A DNA stretch of 64,000 bases from Chitinophaga sancti (GCF_034424315.1 NZ_CP139972.1:5270001-5334000); one strand, 5' to 3'; shown: positions 9,284 through 17,720, counted from the first letter of the stretch. Notes: generated from the letters alone by a model not told the origin. Numbers and translations: made by a program.

Positions 9284-9949
9284 ATGAAACAACCACTGCT
9301 TGTTACATGCTTGTTATTACTGAGCACGGCTTATACCTTTGCACAGGATAGCAAATCCCCGTTTAAAAGGTCTACCTACATCAAGGTAAACCCGACTACG
9401 CTCATCAATGAACTGGATATCTCGCTCGAACAGGAACTCAGCGAAAAAATGAGCCTGGAAGTAGGCGTATCCGGTGTCTATACCGATTACCCGGACTACC
9501 TCCTGTCTAAGAAAATAGACATCGGACAAAAGAAACCGGATATCAGTACCGAACAGTTTGTAGATGGGAGAGGACTGGGATTCCGGGCCGGCCTGCGCTG
9601 TTACCTGTTTTCTTCCAGGGATGGCCTGTACAGAGCTATGGGCACCTACTTCGAACCCGTATTAATATATAAGAAGGTATTCTACCCCAACGAGGCTATA
9701 AACGTCAACGATAATAATTATAAACGATCCGCCACCAAAGATGTATACGCCTTCCAGATCCTCCTGGGCCGGCAGATCACAAAAGATAAAGTCGTCTTCG
9801 ACCCCTTCGTCGGCTTAGGCATACGTACCAAAGTCTATCGCTACCAGAATTTCTCAAATAATAATGGTATGACCCAGTCGAATGATGGCAGACTGGTAAG
9901 TGTACTGCCAAGCATTCAGCTGGGGATTAAAATTGGACTGAAACTTTAA
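9284..9949 (+). CDS. Secreted, probably outer-membrane beta-barrel protein of unknown function
   Basis: 221 residues starting with a signal peptide (MKQPLLVTCLLLLSTAYTFAQ). The mature part has alternating amphipathic strands and ends in IQLGIKIGLKL, like a small outer-membrane barrel. I do not recognise a named family. It begins 40 bases after purN, with a short CAGCT/AGCTG hairpin between them (9257-9270). Its last 23 bases overlap the end of the TonB-receptor gene on the other strand, so the two genes converge with no room for a terminator. Confidence 0.75.
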   Translation: MKQPLLVTCLLLLSTAYTFAQDSKSPFKRSTYIKVNPTTLINELDISLEQELSEKMSLEVGVSGVYTDYPDYLLSKKIDIGQKKPDISTEQFVDGRGLGFRAGLRCYLFSSRDGLYRAMGTYFEPVLIYKKVFYPNEAINVNDNNYKRSATKDVYAFQILLGRQITKDKVVFDPFVGLGIRTKVYRYQNFSNNNGMTQSNDGRLVSVLPSIQLGIKIGLKL

Positions 9950-12032
9950 CACTGCAATTCCTACCTATATTATATATACCTGATCGCCCATTCGGCGAAG
10001 CCGTGTAGTACTCAAAATATTTTAAACGGTTCATGTTTGCCTGGTACACGGTATTCAATACATTGTCTACCTGGAAAACCAGGTCAAGCCTTTTCGCAAT
10101 AGTGCAACCCGCCCCCAGGTTAAATAACACGTATCCATCCGTAGCCGTCTCTGTTTTATCTACCGCATAAAAATGGTTTTGCTTCGCATAGCCGTCTACT
10201 TCCACCCTGCCATACATTTTTGGAAATACCGCTTTCCACTCCGAACGCCCATGCAATGGCGGAATAAAAGGCAGGTACCTGGCCTGATCACCATGTTCCC
10301 GGATTAATGCACTGTTTTGATTCAAACCCACAGTATAAGCCAGGCTATTGTTAATTTTTAACCAGCTGATAGCCCGGGGATGAAGATTAAGCGTGAATTC
10401 TCCACCATACAACCTGGCTCCTGACTGCTGGTATTGGTATGTCGCATTTCCAGGTACAATCACTACATCACTCAGGCGGGCCTGGTAAATATAATTGGTG
10501 ATATGATTATTAAACAGCTCCACACTGATATCCACATCCCCCAGGTAAGCGAGGAAACCAATATCTTCCTGCAGACTAAACTCAGGCTTAAAGCCGCGAT
10601 TCCCTAAATACACAATATGTGCGCCCGGATCCAGGCCATTGGATCCGATCTCTGTAATATTCGGGGCACGATACCCCCTGGCAATGTTTGCCTTCAGCAA
10701 TAAACGTTCACTCAGATTGTAGGTAGCACCCACACTGCCGGAGATACCATTATAATTATGTGCAAATGCAGTAAACTGCCGGAAGTCATCCCAGTTGATA
10801 TGGCGGTGATCGTAACGAAGCCCACCAGATACATCCACCGGGCCAAAAGACTTTTTCAGGAAATAAAAGGCTCCTATATCAAAGAGGTTGTAGTCCGGGA
10901 TGGGGAAGTCGGTTGCATGCTGACTACGATTGGCCTGGTACATCCCATTCGCCCCGATCGTCATTTCTATATTATTAACAGTGGGCAGGTTGTAACGGAA
11001 ATCGTAATTCAGGGTATTTAATATTAAGTCCAGGCCTGCCTGCTTTGGTTCCAGCGGATGATTGTACTCCTGGCGAACACTTTGTTGCAGGGCAATAGAC
11101 GAAAGGAAGCTCCCGATCTGGGTGCGGTTGTATAACCTGTAATGCCGGATCTGCTGGTGAAGGTCAGTGATCGAATAAGTCTTTAATAAGTGATCAGGTA
11201 CCAACGGGCGGTTTTTGAGGTCGTCGTTCACACCTTCTGCTACCTGCTTTGTGAATTGACGGGTGAGTGAATCCCGGCTACCGTCAGGAATTTCCTGCAG
11301 GTTATTATATAAGGTGGCGGCCAGCAGGGAGTAACCCCATTTTTTATCTACCCGGGCCATAGCTGTGCCATTCAGTTCACGAAAGGCAGTACCATACACA
11401 TAGCCATCTACGGCATTACGGTAATTATGCGCCATCTTGCGACTAAGCCGAAAGGCATAATGCCAGTCATTTTTATGATAGGAAAGACCAAGGGAGGCGC
11501 CGATCATACCATTGTTGGATTGGTATTCTGTCAGAAAATTGCCTTTCAATTTACCATCTTCCCCGCCAGGCAGGTCAGGGATCATATTGACCACACCCGC
11601 CAGGGCATCGGAGCCGTAAGTAAGACTTGCCGGGCCTTTTACAACTTCAGCACGACCTATACCATATTGATCTACTTCTATACCATGTTCATCTCCCCAT
11701 TGCTGGCCTTCCTGCCGCACACCGTCGTATAAGGTGAGCACCCGGTTATACCCCAGGCCTCTGATAAAAGGTTTGGAAATGTTAGGGCCGGTAGTCACAG
11801 CAGAAACCCCGGGGATAGATTTGGTGATAGCGTCGATGAGGTTGGTATTAAGGTGGGCAGACATCTCTTTTTTAGTGAGCACAGAAATAGGTACGGGGTT
11901 TTTCCGGACCGTGGTGGTCCTGGTCACACCTGTCACAATTATCTCGTTCAGGTGCGCGGTCTGGATGGAATCATTTTGGGCAAAAGCAGCCATGCTACAG
12001 AGTATGAGCACTGCTGTAAGGAGTCGGAACAT
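9927..12032 (-). CDS. TonB-dependent outer-membrane receptor, probable metal or metallophore uptake
   Basis: 701 residues. The signal peptide (MFRLLTAVLILCSMAAFAQ) is followed directly by a TonB-box-like stretch (HLNEIIVTG) and the plug domain (GVSAVTTGPNISKPFIRGLG, then VVKGPASLTYGSDALAGVVN). A 22-strand barrel follows and ends in CSVKVSVQF. It lacks the carboxypeptidase-like N-terminal domain seen in many SusC-type receptors, which argues for metal, haem or siderophore uptake rather than glycans. It is divergent from a Sco-like protein and a Fur-family regulator across a shared palindrome, which supports a metal role. Whether the metal is copper, zinc or iron cannot be told from the sequence. 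Confidence 0.9.
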   Translation of the reverse strand: MFRLLTAVLILCSMAAFAQNDSIQTAHLNEIIVTGVTRTTTVRKNPVPISVLTKKEMSAHLNTNLIDAITKSIPGVSAVTTGPNISKPFIRGLGYNRVLTLYDGVRQEGQQWGDEHGIEVDQYGIGRAEVVKGPASLTYGSDALAGVVNMIPDLPGGEDGKLKGNFLTEYQSNNGMIGASLGLSYHKNDWHYAFRLSRKMAHNYRNAVDGYVYGTAFRELNGTAMARVDKKWGYSLLAATLYNNLQEIPDGSRDSLTRQFTKQVAEGVNDDLKNRPLVPDHLLKTYSITDLHQQIRHYRLYNRTQIGSFLSSIALQQSVRQEYNHPLEPKQAGLDLILNTLNYDFRYNLPTVNNIEMTIGANGMYQANRSQHATDFPIPDYNLFDIGAFYFLKKSFGPVDVSGGLRYDHRHINWDDFRQFTAFAHNYNGISGSVGATYNLSERLLLKANIARGYRAPNITEIGSNGLDPGAHIVYLGNRGFKPEFSLQEDIGFLAYLGDVDISVELFNNHITNYIYQARLSDVVIVPGNATYQYQQSGARLYGGEFTLNLHPRAISWLKINNSLAYTVGLNQNSALIREHGDQARYLPFIPPLHGRSEWKAVFPKMYGRVEVDGYAKQNHFYAVDKTETATDGYVLFNLGAGCTIAKRLDLVFQVDNVLNTVYQANMNRLKYFEYYTASPNGRSGIYNIGRNCSVKVSVQF

Positions 12033-12048
12033 GTATGTTTGATTTTCA

Positions 12049-12078
12049 CGAAAGTATTTTTTAATTTTTTATTACCAA
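12049..12078 (-). promoter_or_regulatory. Candidate promoter of the TonB-receptor gene
   Basis: On the minus strand a TTG (12076-12078) is followed after exactly 19 bases by TACTTTCG (12049-12056), one mismatch from TAnnTTTG. It sits 16 bases before the start codon, and the 16-base palindrome lies just upstream of the -33 element. Confidence 0.5.
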
Positions 12079-12087
12079 GAAATAATT

Positions 12088-12103
12088 TTTAGGCTAGCCT
12101 AAA
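12088..12103. promoter_or_regulatory. Perfect 16-base palindrome, candidate metal-regulator operator
   Basis: TTTAGGCTAGCCTAAA reads the same on both strands. It sits in the 130-base region between the TonB receptor and the Sco-like gene, next to the -33 position of both candidate promoters, where a bound repressor could control both directions. The half-site TTAGG with a central CTAG resembles the known DtxR/IdeR-type operator (TTAGGTTAGSCTAACCTAA) more than a classical Fur box. The protein that binds it is unknown. Confidence 0.6.
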
Positions 12104-12127
12104 TTATAGGGTAATAAAGAAAACCCC

Positions 12128-12135
12128 TACCTTTG
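12128..12135 (+). promoter_or_regulatory. Candidate -7 promoter element for the Sco-Fur operon
   Basis: TACCTTTG is a perfect match to TAnnTTTG and lies 27 bases upstream of the ATG at 12163. It overlaps a possible upstream TTG start codon, which supports the ATG as the real start. No TTG is seen at -33; that position is immediately next to the palindrome. Confidence 0.55.
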
Positions 12136-12162
12136 CATCATACAAATAACAGATCGGCAATT

Positions 12163-12789
12163 ATGTCTAAGAAGAATATCTTTTTAATCACCTTTTTTGT
12201 GTTATTGGCAATAGCTTTTATGGGATACGCAGGCTATGTGATCAAAGGGGAACAGGGTGATTTCTTTGGCAGGGAAAAACTGCCAGTACTGGGAACAAAT
12301 GGCCATATTGTAGGTGGCTTTTCATTTACTAATCAGGAAGGCCGCACCATTACCGCCCGGGATGTGGAAGGCAAAATATACGTAGCAGAATACTTTTTCA
12401 CCACCTGTACCGGCATCTGTCCTAAGATGAACAAGAACATGGTGAAGGTATATGCTAAATATAAAAGTGAACCTAAGTTCAGAATCCTCTCCCATACAGT
12501 AGATCCTGAAAATGACAGCGTTCCCGTACTGAAAAAATATGCAGAAGAGCATGGAGCTGACCCTGCAAACTGGTGGTTCCTAACCGGGTCCAAAAAAGAA
12601 TTGTATAAACTGGCAAGACAAGGCTATCTTGTAGATGACGGCACCTATGCCGGAGACGAAGATTTTGTGCACACACAATGGTTCGCACTCGTAGATGGCC
12701 AGGGCCGTATCAGGGGATTATATGAAGGCACTAAAGCCACTGACGTTGACAAACTGATCGTAGACATTGACAGGCTGCTAAAGGAATAA
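12163..12789 (+). CDS. SCO1/SenC-family copper chaperone-like thioredoxin-fold protein
   Basis: 208 residues from the ATG at 12163. An N-terminal membrane helix (IFLITFFVLLAIAFMGYAGYV) anchors a periplasmic thioredoxin-like domain. The copper-binding CxxxC is present as CTGIC in the motif FTTCTGICPKMNKNM, and the distal His is in DFVHTQWFALVD, as in Sco proteins. Sco family members deliver copper to cytochrome oxidase CuA or act as thiol reductases. The stop codon overlaps the start of the downstream Fur-family gene by one base (TAATG), so the two are translationally coupled. No cytochrome oxidase genes are next to it, so the partner is not shown by context. Confidence 0.9.
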   Translation: MSKKNIFLITFFVLLAIAFMGYAGYVIKGEQGDFFGREKLPVLGTNGHIVGGFSFTNQEGRTITARDVEGKIYVAEYFFTTCTGICPKMNKNMVKVYAKYKSEPKFRILSHTVDPENDSVPVLKKYAEEHGADPANWWFLTGSKKELYKLARQGYLVDDGTYAGDEDFVHTQWFALVDGQGRIRGLYEGTKATDVDKLIVDIDRLLKE

Positions 12790-13220
12790 TGATGGACATC
12801 ACGCACAAAACACATATAACGGAGCTGCTGAAAGCGAGCAAACTCAGCATCACAGATACGCGCATGAAGATCCTGGAGCTCTTCATGGAGAGCAATGGTG
12901 CATTGGAACATAGTAGTTTTGAAAAACTGGCTGGCCAGTCTTTTGACCGTGTAACGGTTTACCGCACATTACAAACTTTCCTTGACAAAGGATTAATTCA
13001 TACCATTCCCACAACCGATACCAGCATCAGGTATGCTTTGTGCAAATCTGATTGTTCTGAACACGATCATCATGATCACCATATTCACTTCAGATGTGAA
13101 AATTGTGGTACTACCATTTGCCTGGATGAAACGGAGATACCGGTGATCCAGCTACCGAAGGGCTATGCTGCACATAATGTAGATGTGGTGGTGAGTGGGG
13201 TATGTAAGGAGTGTAAATAA
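12789..13220 (+). CDS. Fur-family metal-responsive transcriptional regulator
   Basis: 143 residues. An N-terminal winged helix (about 10-85, with RVTVYRTLQTFLDKGLIH, the family recognition-helix region) is followed by a dimerisation domain. Two structural-zinc CxxC pairs are visible: CENC near residue 104 and CKEC at the C-terminus. A His/Asp-rich stretch (CSEHDHHDHHIHFRC) lies at the metal-sensing position and suggests a zinc- or iron-sensing Fur/Zur-type protein. It begins at an ATGATG overlapping the Sco stop, so it is the second gene of that operon. It probably regulates this locus, though the nearby palindrome does not look like a classical Fur box. Confidence 0.9.
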   Translation: MMDITHKTHITELLKASKLSITDTRMKILELFMESNGALEHSSFEKLAGQSFDRVTVYRTLQTFLDKGLIHTIPTTDTSIRYALCKSDCSEHDHHDHHIHFRCENCGTTICLDETEIPVIQLPKGYAAHNVDVVVSGVCKECK

Positions 13221-13250
13221 AATTCGCTTAGGCCTGCCATAGGCAAAACG

Positions 13251-13284
13251 AAAAAGGGCTCAAAGTTTTGAGCCCCTTTTTTTA
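13251..13284. terminator. Bidirectional rho-independent terminator
   Basis: An eight-base-pair GC-rich stem (GGGCTCAA/TTGAGCCC) is flanked by an A run on the left and a T run on the right, so it can end transcription in both directions. It lies between the convergent fur-like and peptidase genes. Confidence 0.8.
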
Positions 13285-13288
13285 TCTT

Positions 13289-15010
13289 TTAGATTTTATC
13301 GATCTCGGCCTGTACAAAATCAGCCAGCTCTTTCACATAAGCAGGGGAGAAGTCGAACTTAATTCCCGCCGCCTTATACAACTCCGGCAAAGTCCTGGTA
13401 CTACCCAGGCTCAGGGCCTTCACATAGTTATCAAGTGCCTGCTGCTTGTTTTCCTTATACTGTTTCCACATAGCGATCGCACCCAGCTGGGCAATACCGT
13501 ACTCAATATAATAGAATGGCACTTCGAACAGGTGTAACTGCCGCTGCCAGCTAGCCGCCCTGGATGCTTCCAGCCCGGTGAAGTCAACGGTATGGGTAGA
13601 GAATTCTTCCAGGATGGAAACCCAGGCGGCAGTGCGCTCTTCCACTGTATGTTGCGGATGCTCATATACCCAGTGCTGGAATTTATCGATAGTGGCAATC
13701 CATGGGAAGATCACAATCGCTCTTTCCAGTTGTTGCAACTTAGCACGGCGCAGTTCATCCGGATTACTGAAGAAGATATTCCAGTGGTCCATGGTGAAAA
13801 GTTCCATACTCATGCTTGCCACCTCTGCAATCTCCATCGGATATTCTTTGAAGAAGCTCAGTTTCAGGTTATGGCTCAGGAAGGAGTGCACGGCGTGGCC
13901 ACCTTCGTGTACCATGGTGGTCAGGTCCTTCATCTGGCCGGCTGCATTCATAAAGATGAAAGGTACCCCGGTTTCTGCCAGTGGGCAGTTATAACCACCA
14001 GGCGCTTTCCCTTTACGGCTTTCCAGGTCCAGGCGGCCCATTTTCTGCATTACGCGGAGGCAGTTGCCAAAGAAAGGTCCTAATTCATCAAAAGTTTCAA
14101 TTGCTTTATTGATCAGTTCCTCGCCGGTATGGAAGGGTTCCAGGGGTTTGACGCCTGCTGGTTCAGCCTCGCCATCCCATGGTCTCAGCACATCCAGGCC
14201 CAGTTTCTGGCGTTGTTTCTCCTGGAAGTTCTTTACCAGTGGCAGGATATGTTCCTTTACTGCTGCGTGGAACTGGAAGCAATCTTCCCTGGTATAATCG
14301 AAACGACCCAGGTCTTCGAATTTATAATCCCGGTAATTGGCGAAACCGGCGTTTTTAGCTACCTGGTCACGCTTTTGTACCAGGGTGGTATACAGCTGAT
14401 CCAGCTGGTCTTTGTCCTGGAGGCGGCGTTCGCTGGTTTTGCGGTACACTTCTTCCCTGAGCGCACGGTCGCTGCTTTCGAGGAAGCGGGCAGCCTGTTG
14501 CAGGGTGTATTCCTGGCCATTTACTGTAATGGTCATTTTACCTACGATCGGGCCGTATTGCTGGGATTGAACGCTTAGTTCGGCCAGCAGGGGTACGTTT
14601 TCTTCGCGGAACAGTTTCACCTGTTTCTTTACGCTGCGCAGGTAAGTCGCATAAAGGTCCTTATCCAGCTGGTTCAGGTATTCGCTGGCCAGCAGTTTTT
14701 TGTTCAGCGCATCCGTATAGGGTTGCAGCTGAGGCTGTATTTCCATGCAGAAGTAGGCGAATGCCTCTTCCAACGACTTGTCTGTGGTATCGCAGGTCAT
14801 ACGGATCTGGCGCCAGGCGGCATCTTCGCTGATCACTGCATCCAGTTCGCTGATGTCTTTCAGCCATTTTTCCAAAGTAGCCACACTTGCTACCGGTCTT
14901 GCTAACAATTCATCATAATATGGCTTCAATGCTTCCCAGGTGGTTACCTTAAAATCTTCGGGTAACAGTGTACGGGGCTGTTTATCAATATTTGCGTCTA
15001 AAGTGTTCAT
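13289..15010 (-). CDS. M3-family oligoendopeptidase (PepF-like)
   Basis: 573 residues from the ATG at 15008-15010; a longer frame upstream lacks family similarity and runs into the hairpin region. The zinc metalloprotease motif HExxH is present as HEGGH in TMVHEGGHAVHSFL, followed by the M3-type helix (KEYPMEIAEVASMSMELFT) that supplies the third zinc ligand, Glu. No signal peptide, so it is cytoplasmic and probably degrades short peptides. Length fits the M3B oligoendopeptidase group. It stands alone; an unusual set of hairpins lies immediately upstream. Confidence 0.92.
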   Translation of the reverse strand: MNTLDANIDKQPRTLLPEDFKVTTWEALKPYYDELLARPVASVATLEKWLKDISELDAVISEDAAWRQIRMTCDTTDKSLEEAFAYFCMEIQPQLQPYTDALNKKLLASEYLNQLDKDLYATYLRSVKKQVKLFREENVPLLAELSVQSQQYGPIVGKMTITVNGQEYTLQQAARFLESSDRALREEVYRKTSERRLQDKDQLDQLYTTLVQKRDQVAKNAGFANYRDYKFEDLGRFDYTREDCFQFHAAVKEHILPLVKNFQEKQRQKLGLDVLRPWDGEAEPAGVKPLEPFHTGEELINKAIETFDELGPFFGNCLRVMQKMGRLDLESRKGKAPGGYNCPLAETGVPFIFMNAAGQMKDLTTMVHEGGHAVHSFLSHNLKLSFFKEYPMEIAEVASMSMELFTMDHWNIFFSNPDELRRAKLQQLERAIVIFPWIATIDKFQHWVYEHPQHTVEERTAAWVSILEEFSTHTVDFTGLEASRAASWQRQLHLFEVPFYYIEYGIAQLGAIAMWKQYKENKQQALDNYVKALSLGSTRTLPELYKAAGIKFDFSPAYVKELADFVQAEIDKI

Positions 15011-15089
15011 AATACTAAAATAAGAAAATAATGTCAGAGCAAGTGGTAAGCGATAGGCAAGATTCAATCGCACTTCGCCACTAACGGTA

Positions 15090-15162
15090 CACCAACATAT
15101 CACTAGTATATCACTTCATTATCCCGGGGATAATGAAGTGATATACTAGTGATATGTTGGTG
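15090..15162. repeat. 73-base perfect palindrome (36-base arms, 1-base centre)
   Basis: Reading outward from G15126, every base from 15090 to 15125 is complementary to its partner at 15127-15162, with no mismatch. A transcript would form a very long hairpin and the DNA could extrude a cruciform. It lies 80 bases upstream of the M3 peptidase start and downstream of the DUF5606 gene and its terminator. No known element is recognised in it. Confidence 0.9.
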
Positions 15163-15205
15163 CCAGGATAATGAACCGATGTAACTGGATTCGGAGCGAA
15201 TCTTA

Positions 15206-15233
15206 CCCGGCGCTTATTCGAACAAGCGCCGGG
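15206..15233. repeat. GC-rich 10-base-pair hairpin
   Basis: CCCGGCGCTT (15206-15215) pairs exactly with AAGCGCCGGG (15224-15233) around an eight-base loop. A smaller hairpin (GATTCG/CGAATC) lies just before it at 15188-15202. No T run follows on either strand, so it is not a typical terminator. Confidence 0.75.
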
Positions 15234-15260
15234 CTAAACGTGGACTTGTGCCAATAAAAA

Positions 15261-15298
15261 TGCCTGACGGAAAACGCGATTGCGCTTTCCGCCAGGCA
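15261..15298 (-). terminator. Terminator of the DUF5606 gene
   Basis: A 13-base-pair stem with one mismatch (TGCCTG.CGGAAA with TTTCCG.CAGGCA) lies 27 bases after the DUF5606 stop. On the minus strand it is followed by ATTTTTATT, so it fits a rho-independent terminator. Confidence 0.75.
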
Positions 15299-15324
15299 AT
15301 ATTTTATCCTGAAAGGAGATTAAA

Positions 15325-15975
15325 CTATTCCTCGGTCTTCTTTTTCTTAGGAGCAGCCTTCTTTTTAGGTGCTTCTTCGCCTTCAGCAGCAGGAGTTTCT
15401 TCCTTCTTAGCCTTAGTAGCTTTTTTAGGTTTAGCAGCTGGTGCTTCTTCACCTTCAGCAGCAGGAGTTTCATCCTTAGCTGCAGCTTTCTTAGGCTTTG
15501 CTGCCTTTTTAGCAGGTTTTGCTGCTTCTTCTTCAACTACTGCAGTTTCGGCAGCTACCTCTTCGGTATCTGCTTCTTCTGCCTGCTCGTCGAATTTCAG
15601 CAGGTCATTATTCTTGAGGATGGTATACCATTTTACCATCTTCTTCATATCGCTCACATACACCCTTTCTTCATCGAATTCAGGGAATACGCTTTTGAAG
15701 TAAGCTTTTACCGCATTATTGTCAGCCTTAGCATCCACCAGGGCAGTTTTACCATCTTGCTCCTGCATAGCTTTGAATACTTCCGCCAGGTTTACGTTTT
15801 CACCTGTTGTAAATACTTCAATGCTTTCCAGGGGGGTAAAATTATGGATGCGCGAACTCACAAAACGCGTACTCTTGTCTTCCAGAGATCTTACAATAGC
15901 ACCATCCTGTTTGCTGGCGATCAACTGAAATAAACCGCCCAAACCGGTTACTGCAACTATTTCTCTATACTGCAT
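15325..15975 (-). CDS. DUF5606 protein with Lys/Ala/Glu-rich tail
   Basis: 216 residues from the ATG at 15973-15975. The N-terminal 140 residues match the Bacteroidota DUF5606 pattern (REIVAVTGLGGLFQLIASK, a small beta domain, then a helical DMKKMVKWYTILKNNDLL). The last 75 residues are low in complexity and alternate acidic and Lys/Pro/Ala-rich parts; the 11-residue motif ETPAAEGEEAP occurs twice, about 26 residues apart. Such tails look like histone-H1-type nucleic-acid-binding arms, but the function is unknown. It has its own promoter and terminator. Confidence 0.88.
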   Translation of the reverse strand: MQYREIVAVTGLGGLFQLIASKQDGAIVRSLEDKSTRFVSSRIHNFTPLESIEVFTTGENVNLAEVFKAMQEQDGKTALVDAKADNNAVKAYFKSVFPEFDEERVYVSDMKKMVKWYTILKNNDLLKFDEQAEEADTEEVAAETAVVEEEAAKPAKKAAKPKKAAAKDETPAAEGEEAPAAKPKKATKAKKEETPAAEGEEAPKKKAAPKKKKTEE

Positions 15976-15995
15976 GTTCAAATTTTTAAGAAGCG

Positions 15996-16026
15996 CAAAT
16001 ATAAAAAATCGTTTTTATCCGACAAA
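15996..16026 (-). promoter_or_regulatory. Promoter of the DUF5606 gene
   Basis: On the minus strand TTTG (16023-16026) is followed after exactly 19 bases by TATATTTG (15996-16003), a perfect Bacteroidota -33/-7 pair. The -7 element is 20 bases before the ATG. Confidence 0.8.
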
Positions 16027-16129
16027 TTGATCCTTCCTATACTTTAATTTTCTTCTGACTAATCAAGCTCCCTGACTATTTATATATTAAAAAAATATTT
16101 GCTTTTAGCAAATAAAAAAGTTGACAAAA

Positions 16130-17596
16130 TCAGGTATTTTTTTGTTTTGCCAATACCAGCGGGAGCTTCCAGCGCTGCACATCTCCTTCAGAATGAATTA
16201 GTGATGCAAATACGATGTATATACCAGTTGGGGCTATATTGTGTACCTCATCTGTGCCATCCCATGTAAAAAAACCTTTTGGAGGCAATAAAAAATGGTT
16301 ACATATTGTTTTTACTAATCTGCCTGCGGCATTATATATAGAGATGTCAGCTACATATCCGGGAGCAGGCAGTGCATAATTGATCACGGCTACATCCTCC
16401 ATTCCATCATTGTCAGGAGAAAACACTTCGGAACTCAGGGTCAACTTACCGGGCAAATCTACGATACCTAACTGCTGGGAATTTGCAATACCCGGTGTTG
16501 CAAATCCCACGGTTGAGGAAGCAGAATGCCAGTTAGATATTTGTTGTGAAGGTGCATCTGCATTTAATCTTTCTAAGGATACTCCTTTTGTATTTTGAGC
16601 CAATGGAAAATGCATCGCATCAGAATAATGTAATGCATCAATTGTATCACCATTTTTACCTGTTATAAAAACCTCTCCACTTTCATTTGTGAAGGCAGGT
16701 AATGCCATCTTATATACATGCATGCATTTGTATTGTTGCAGCAACGCATCAGGATCGCTGGTGAATGCAGCATATGCGCCAGGTTCCAGTGAACCTGATG
16801 GAAATGCAATGGGATCTGTCAGTCCACCATTTGATTTTCTTCTCAGAAAGAATAATTGTGAAAGTGACACTGTTGATATACCATTATTATATAGCTCTAT
16901 AAATTCTACAGCACCATCATATAAGATCTCATTGATCACTACTCTTATCATTTCAGTATCTGTATGTGCATTACCTACAATGACATTATCAAAGAAATGC
17001 TTGCCTGCAAAGGATGCTGTAGACTGTCGTACTACAAATCCCATGATTGATCCGGAAGCATAAGTACTATCTGTTGCCGTACCTTCCACTACGTCATTCA
17101 CCTGCAGTGTCCATTTAAAATGGTCATTACATGTCACTTTTACACTTAATATATTAGTTGTATGATCAGTGATACCATCTCTGCCATCGATGAGTAGACG
17201 AGGTGTAGCATGTGGATCTTTCCTGTATAGGCACACTTCATCTTTCGTGTTACCTGTTCGTACGAAATATCCACAGAGCAGGGAATCCAGCAGGTTGTTC
17301 TTATTAGCACCAAGATAAACATCCACATAGTTTAAAGAGGAAGTATTGAAGTTGAGCTGCATCGACCACTGCCAGATGTTATTAAAAGGAGGGGATGCAA
17401 TCGTTGATATATAAAAATTACTATTAATTTGTCCGAAACTACTTTTTAGTTGTCCATTCTGAATAATCCAGGCAGAATCAGTGCCGCGCCATCGCGTAGC
17501 ATCTTTCAAATCCTGATAGTTAAAATATTCTTCGAACTGGGCATGCGTAGAAAGGGCATGCAAAAGCATGCAAACACAAACAATGGGAAACCTCAT
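16130..17596 (-). CDS. Secreted lamin-tail-domain protein with gliding-type C-terminal region
   Basis: 488 residues. A signal peptide (MRFPIVCVCMLLHALSTHAQ) is followed by a concanavalin/laminin-G-like beta domain of about 190 residues (FEEYFNYQDLKDATRWRGT at its start). A lamin-tail domain follows (VINEILYDGAVEFIELYNN, near 220-340). The C-terminal 100 residues contain EVFSPDNDGMEDVAVINYAL and GFFTWDGTDEVHNIAPTGIY, the FlgD/CHU_C-like form common in surface proteins of this phylum. It is probably secreted, possibly by T9SS. A role in nuclease or adhesin function cannot be decided; no catalytic motif is seen. Confidence 0.85.
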   Translation of the reverse strand: MRFPIVCVCMLLHALSTHAQFEEYFNYQDLKDATRWRGTDSAWIIQNGQLKSSFGQINSNFYISTIASPPFNNIWQWSMQLNFNTSSLNYVDVYLGANKNNLLDSLLCGYFVRTGNTKDEVCLYRKDPHATPRLLIDGRDGITDHTTNILSVKVTCNDHFKWTLQVNDVVEGTATDSTYASGSIMGFVVRQSTASFAGKHFFDNVIVGNAHTDTEMIRVVINEILYDGAVEFIELYNNGISTVSLSQLFFLRRKSNGGLTDPIAFPSGSLEPGAYAAFTSDPDALLQQYKCMHVYKMALPAFTNESGEVFITGKNGDTIDALHYSDAMHFPLAQNTKGVSLERLNADAPSQQISNWHSASSTVGFATPGIANSQQLGIVDLPGKLTLSSEVFSPDNDGMEDVAVINYALPAPGYVADISIYNAAGRLVKTICNHFLLPPKGFFTWDGTDEVHNIAPTGIYIVFASLIHSEGDVQRWKLPLVLAKQKNT

Positions 17597-17661
17597 TTCT
17601 TAATAATTTACTAATGACAAGTATCTAAAATTAGTGATTTTCTATGATTCATAGACATACA

Positions 17662-17691
17662 TTGAAAACCGATAAGGTTGTAGTAAATTCG
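17662..17691 (+). promoter_or_regulatory. Candidate promoter of asd
   Basis: TTG (17662-17664) is followed after exactly 19 bases by TAAATTCG (17684-17691), one mismatch from TAnnTTTG, 29 bases before the asd ATG. Confidence 0.5.
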
Positions 17692-17720
17692 CATCTCCAA
17701 AAATTTTAAATGTAAATACA

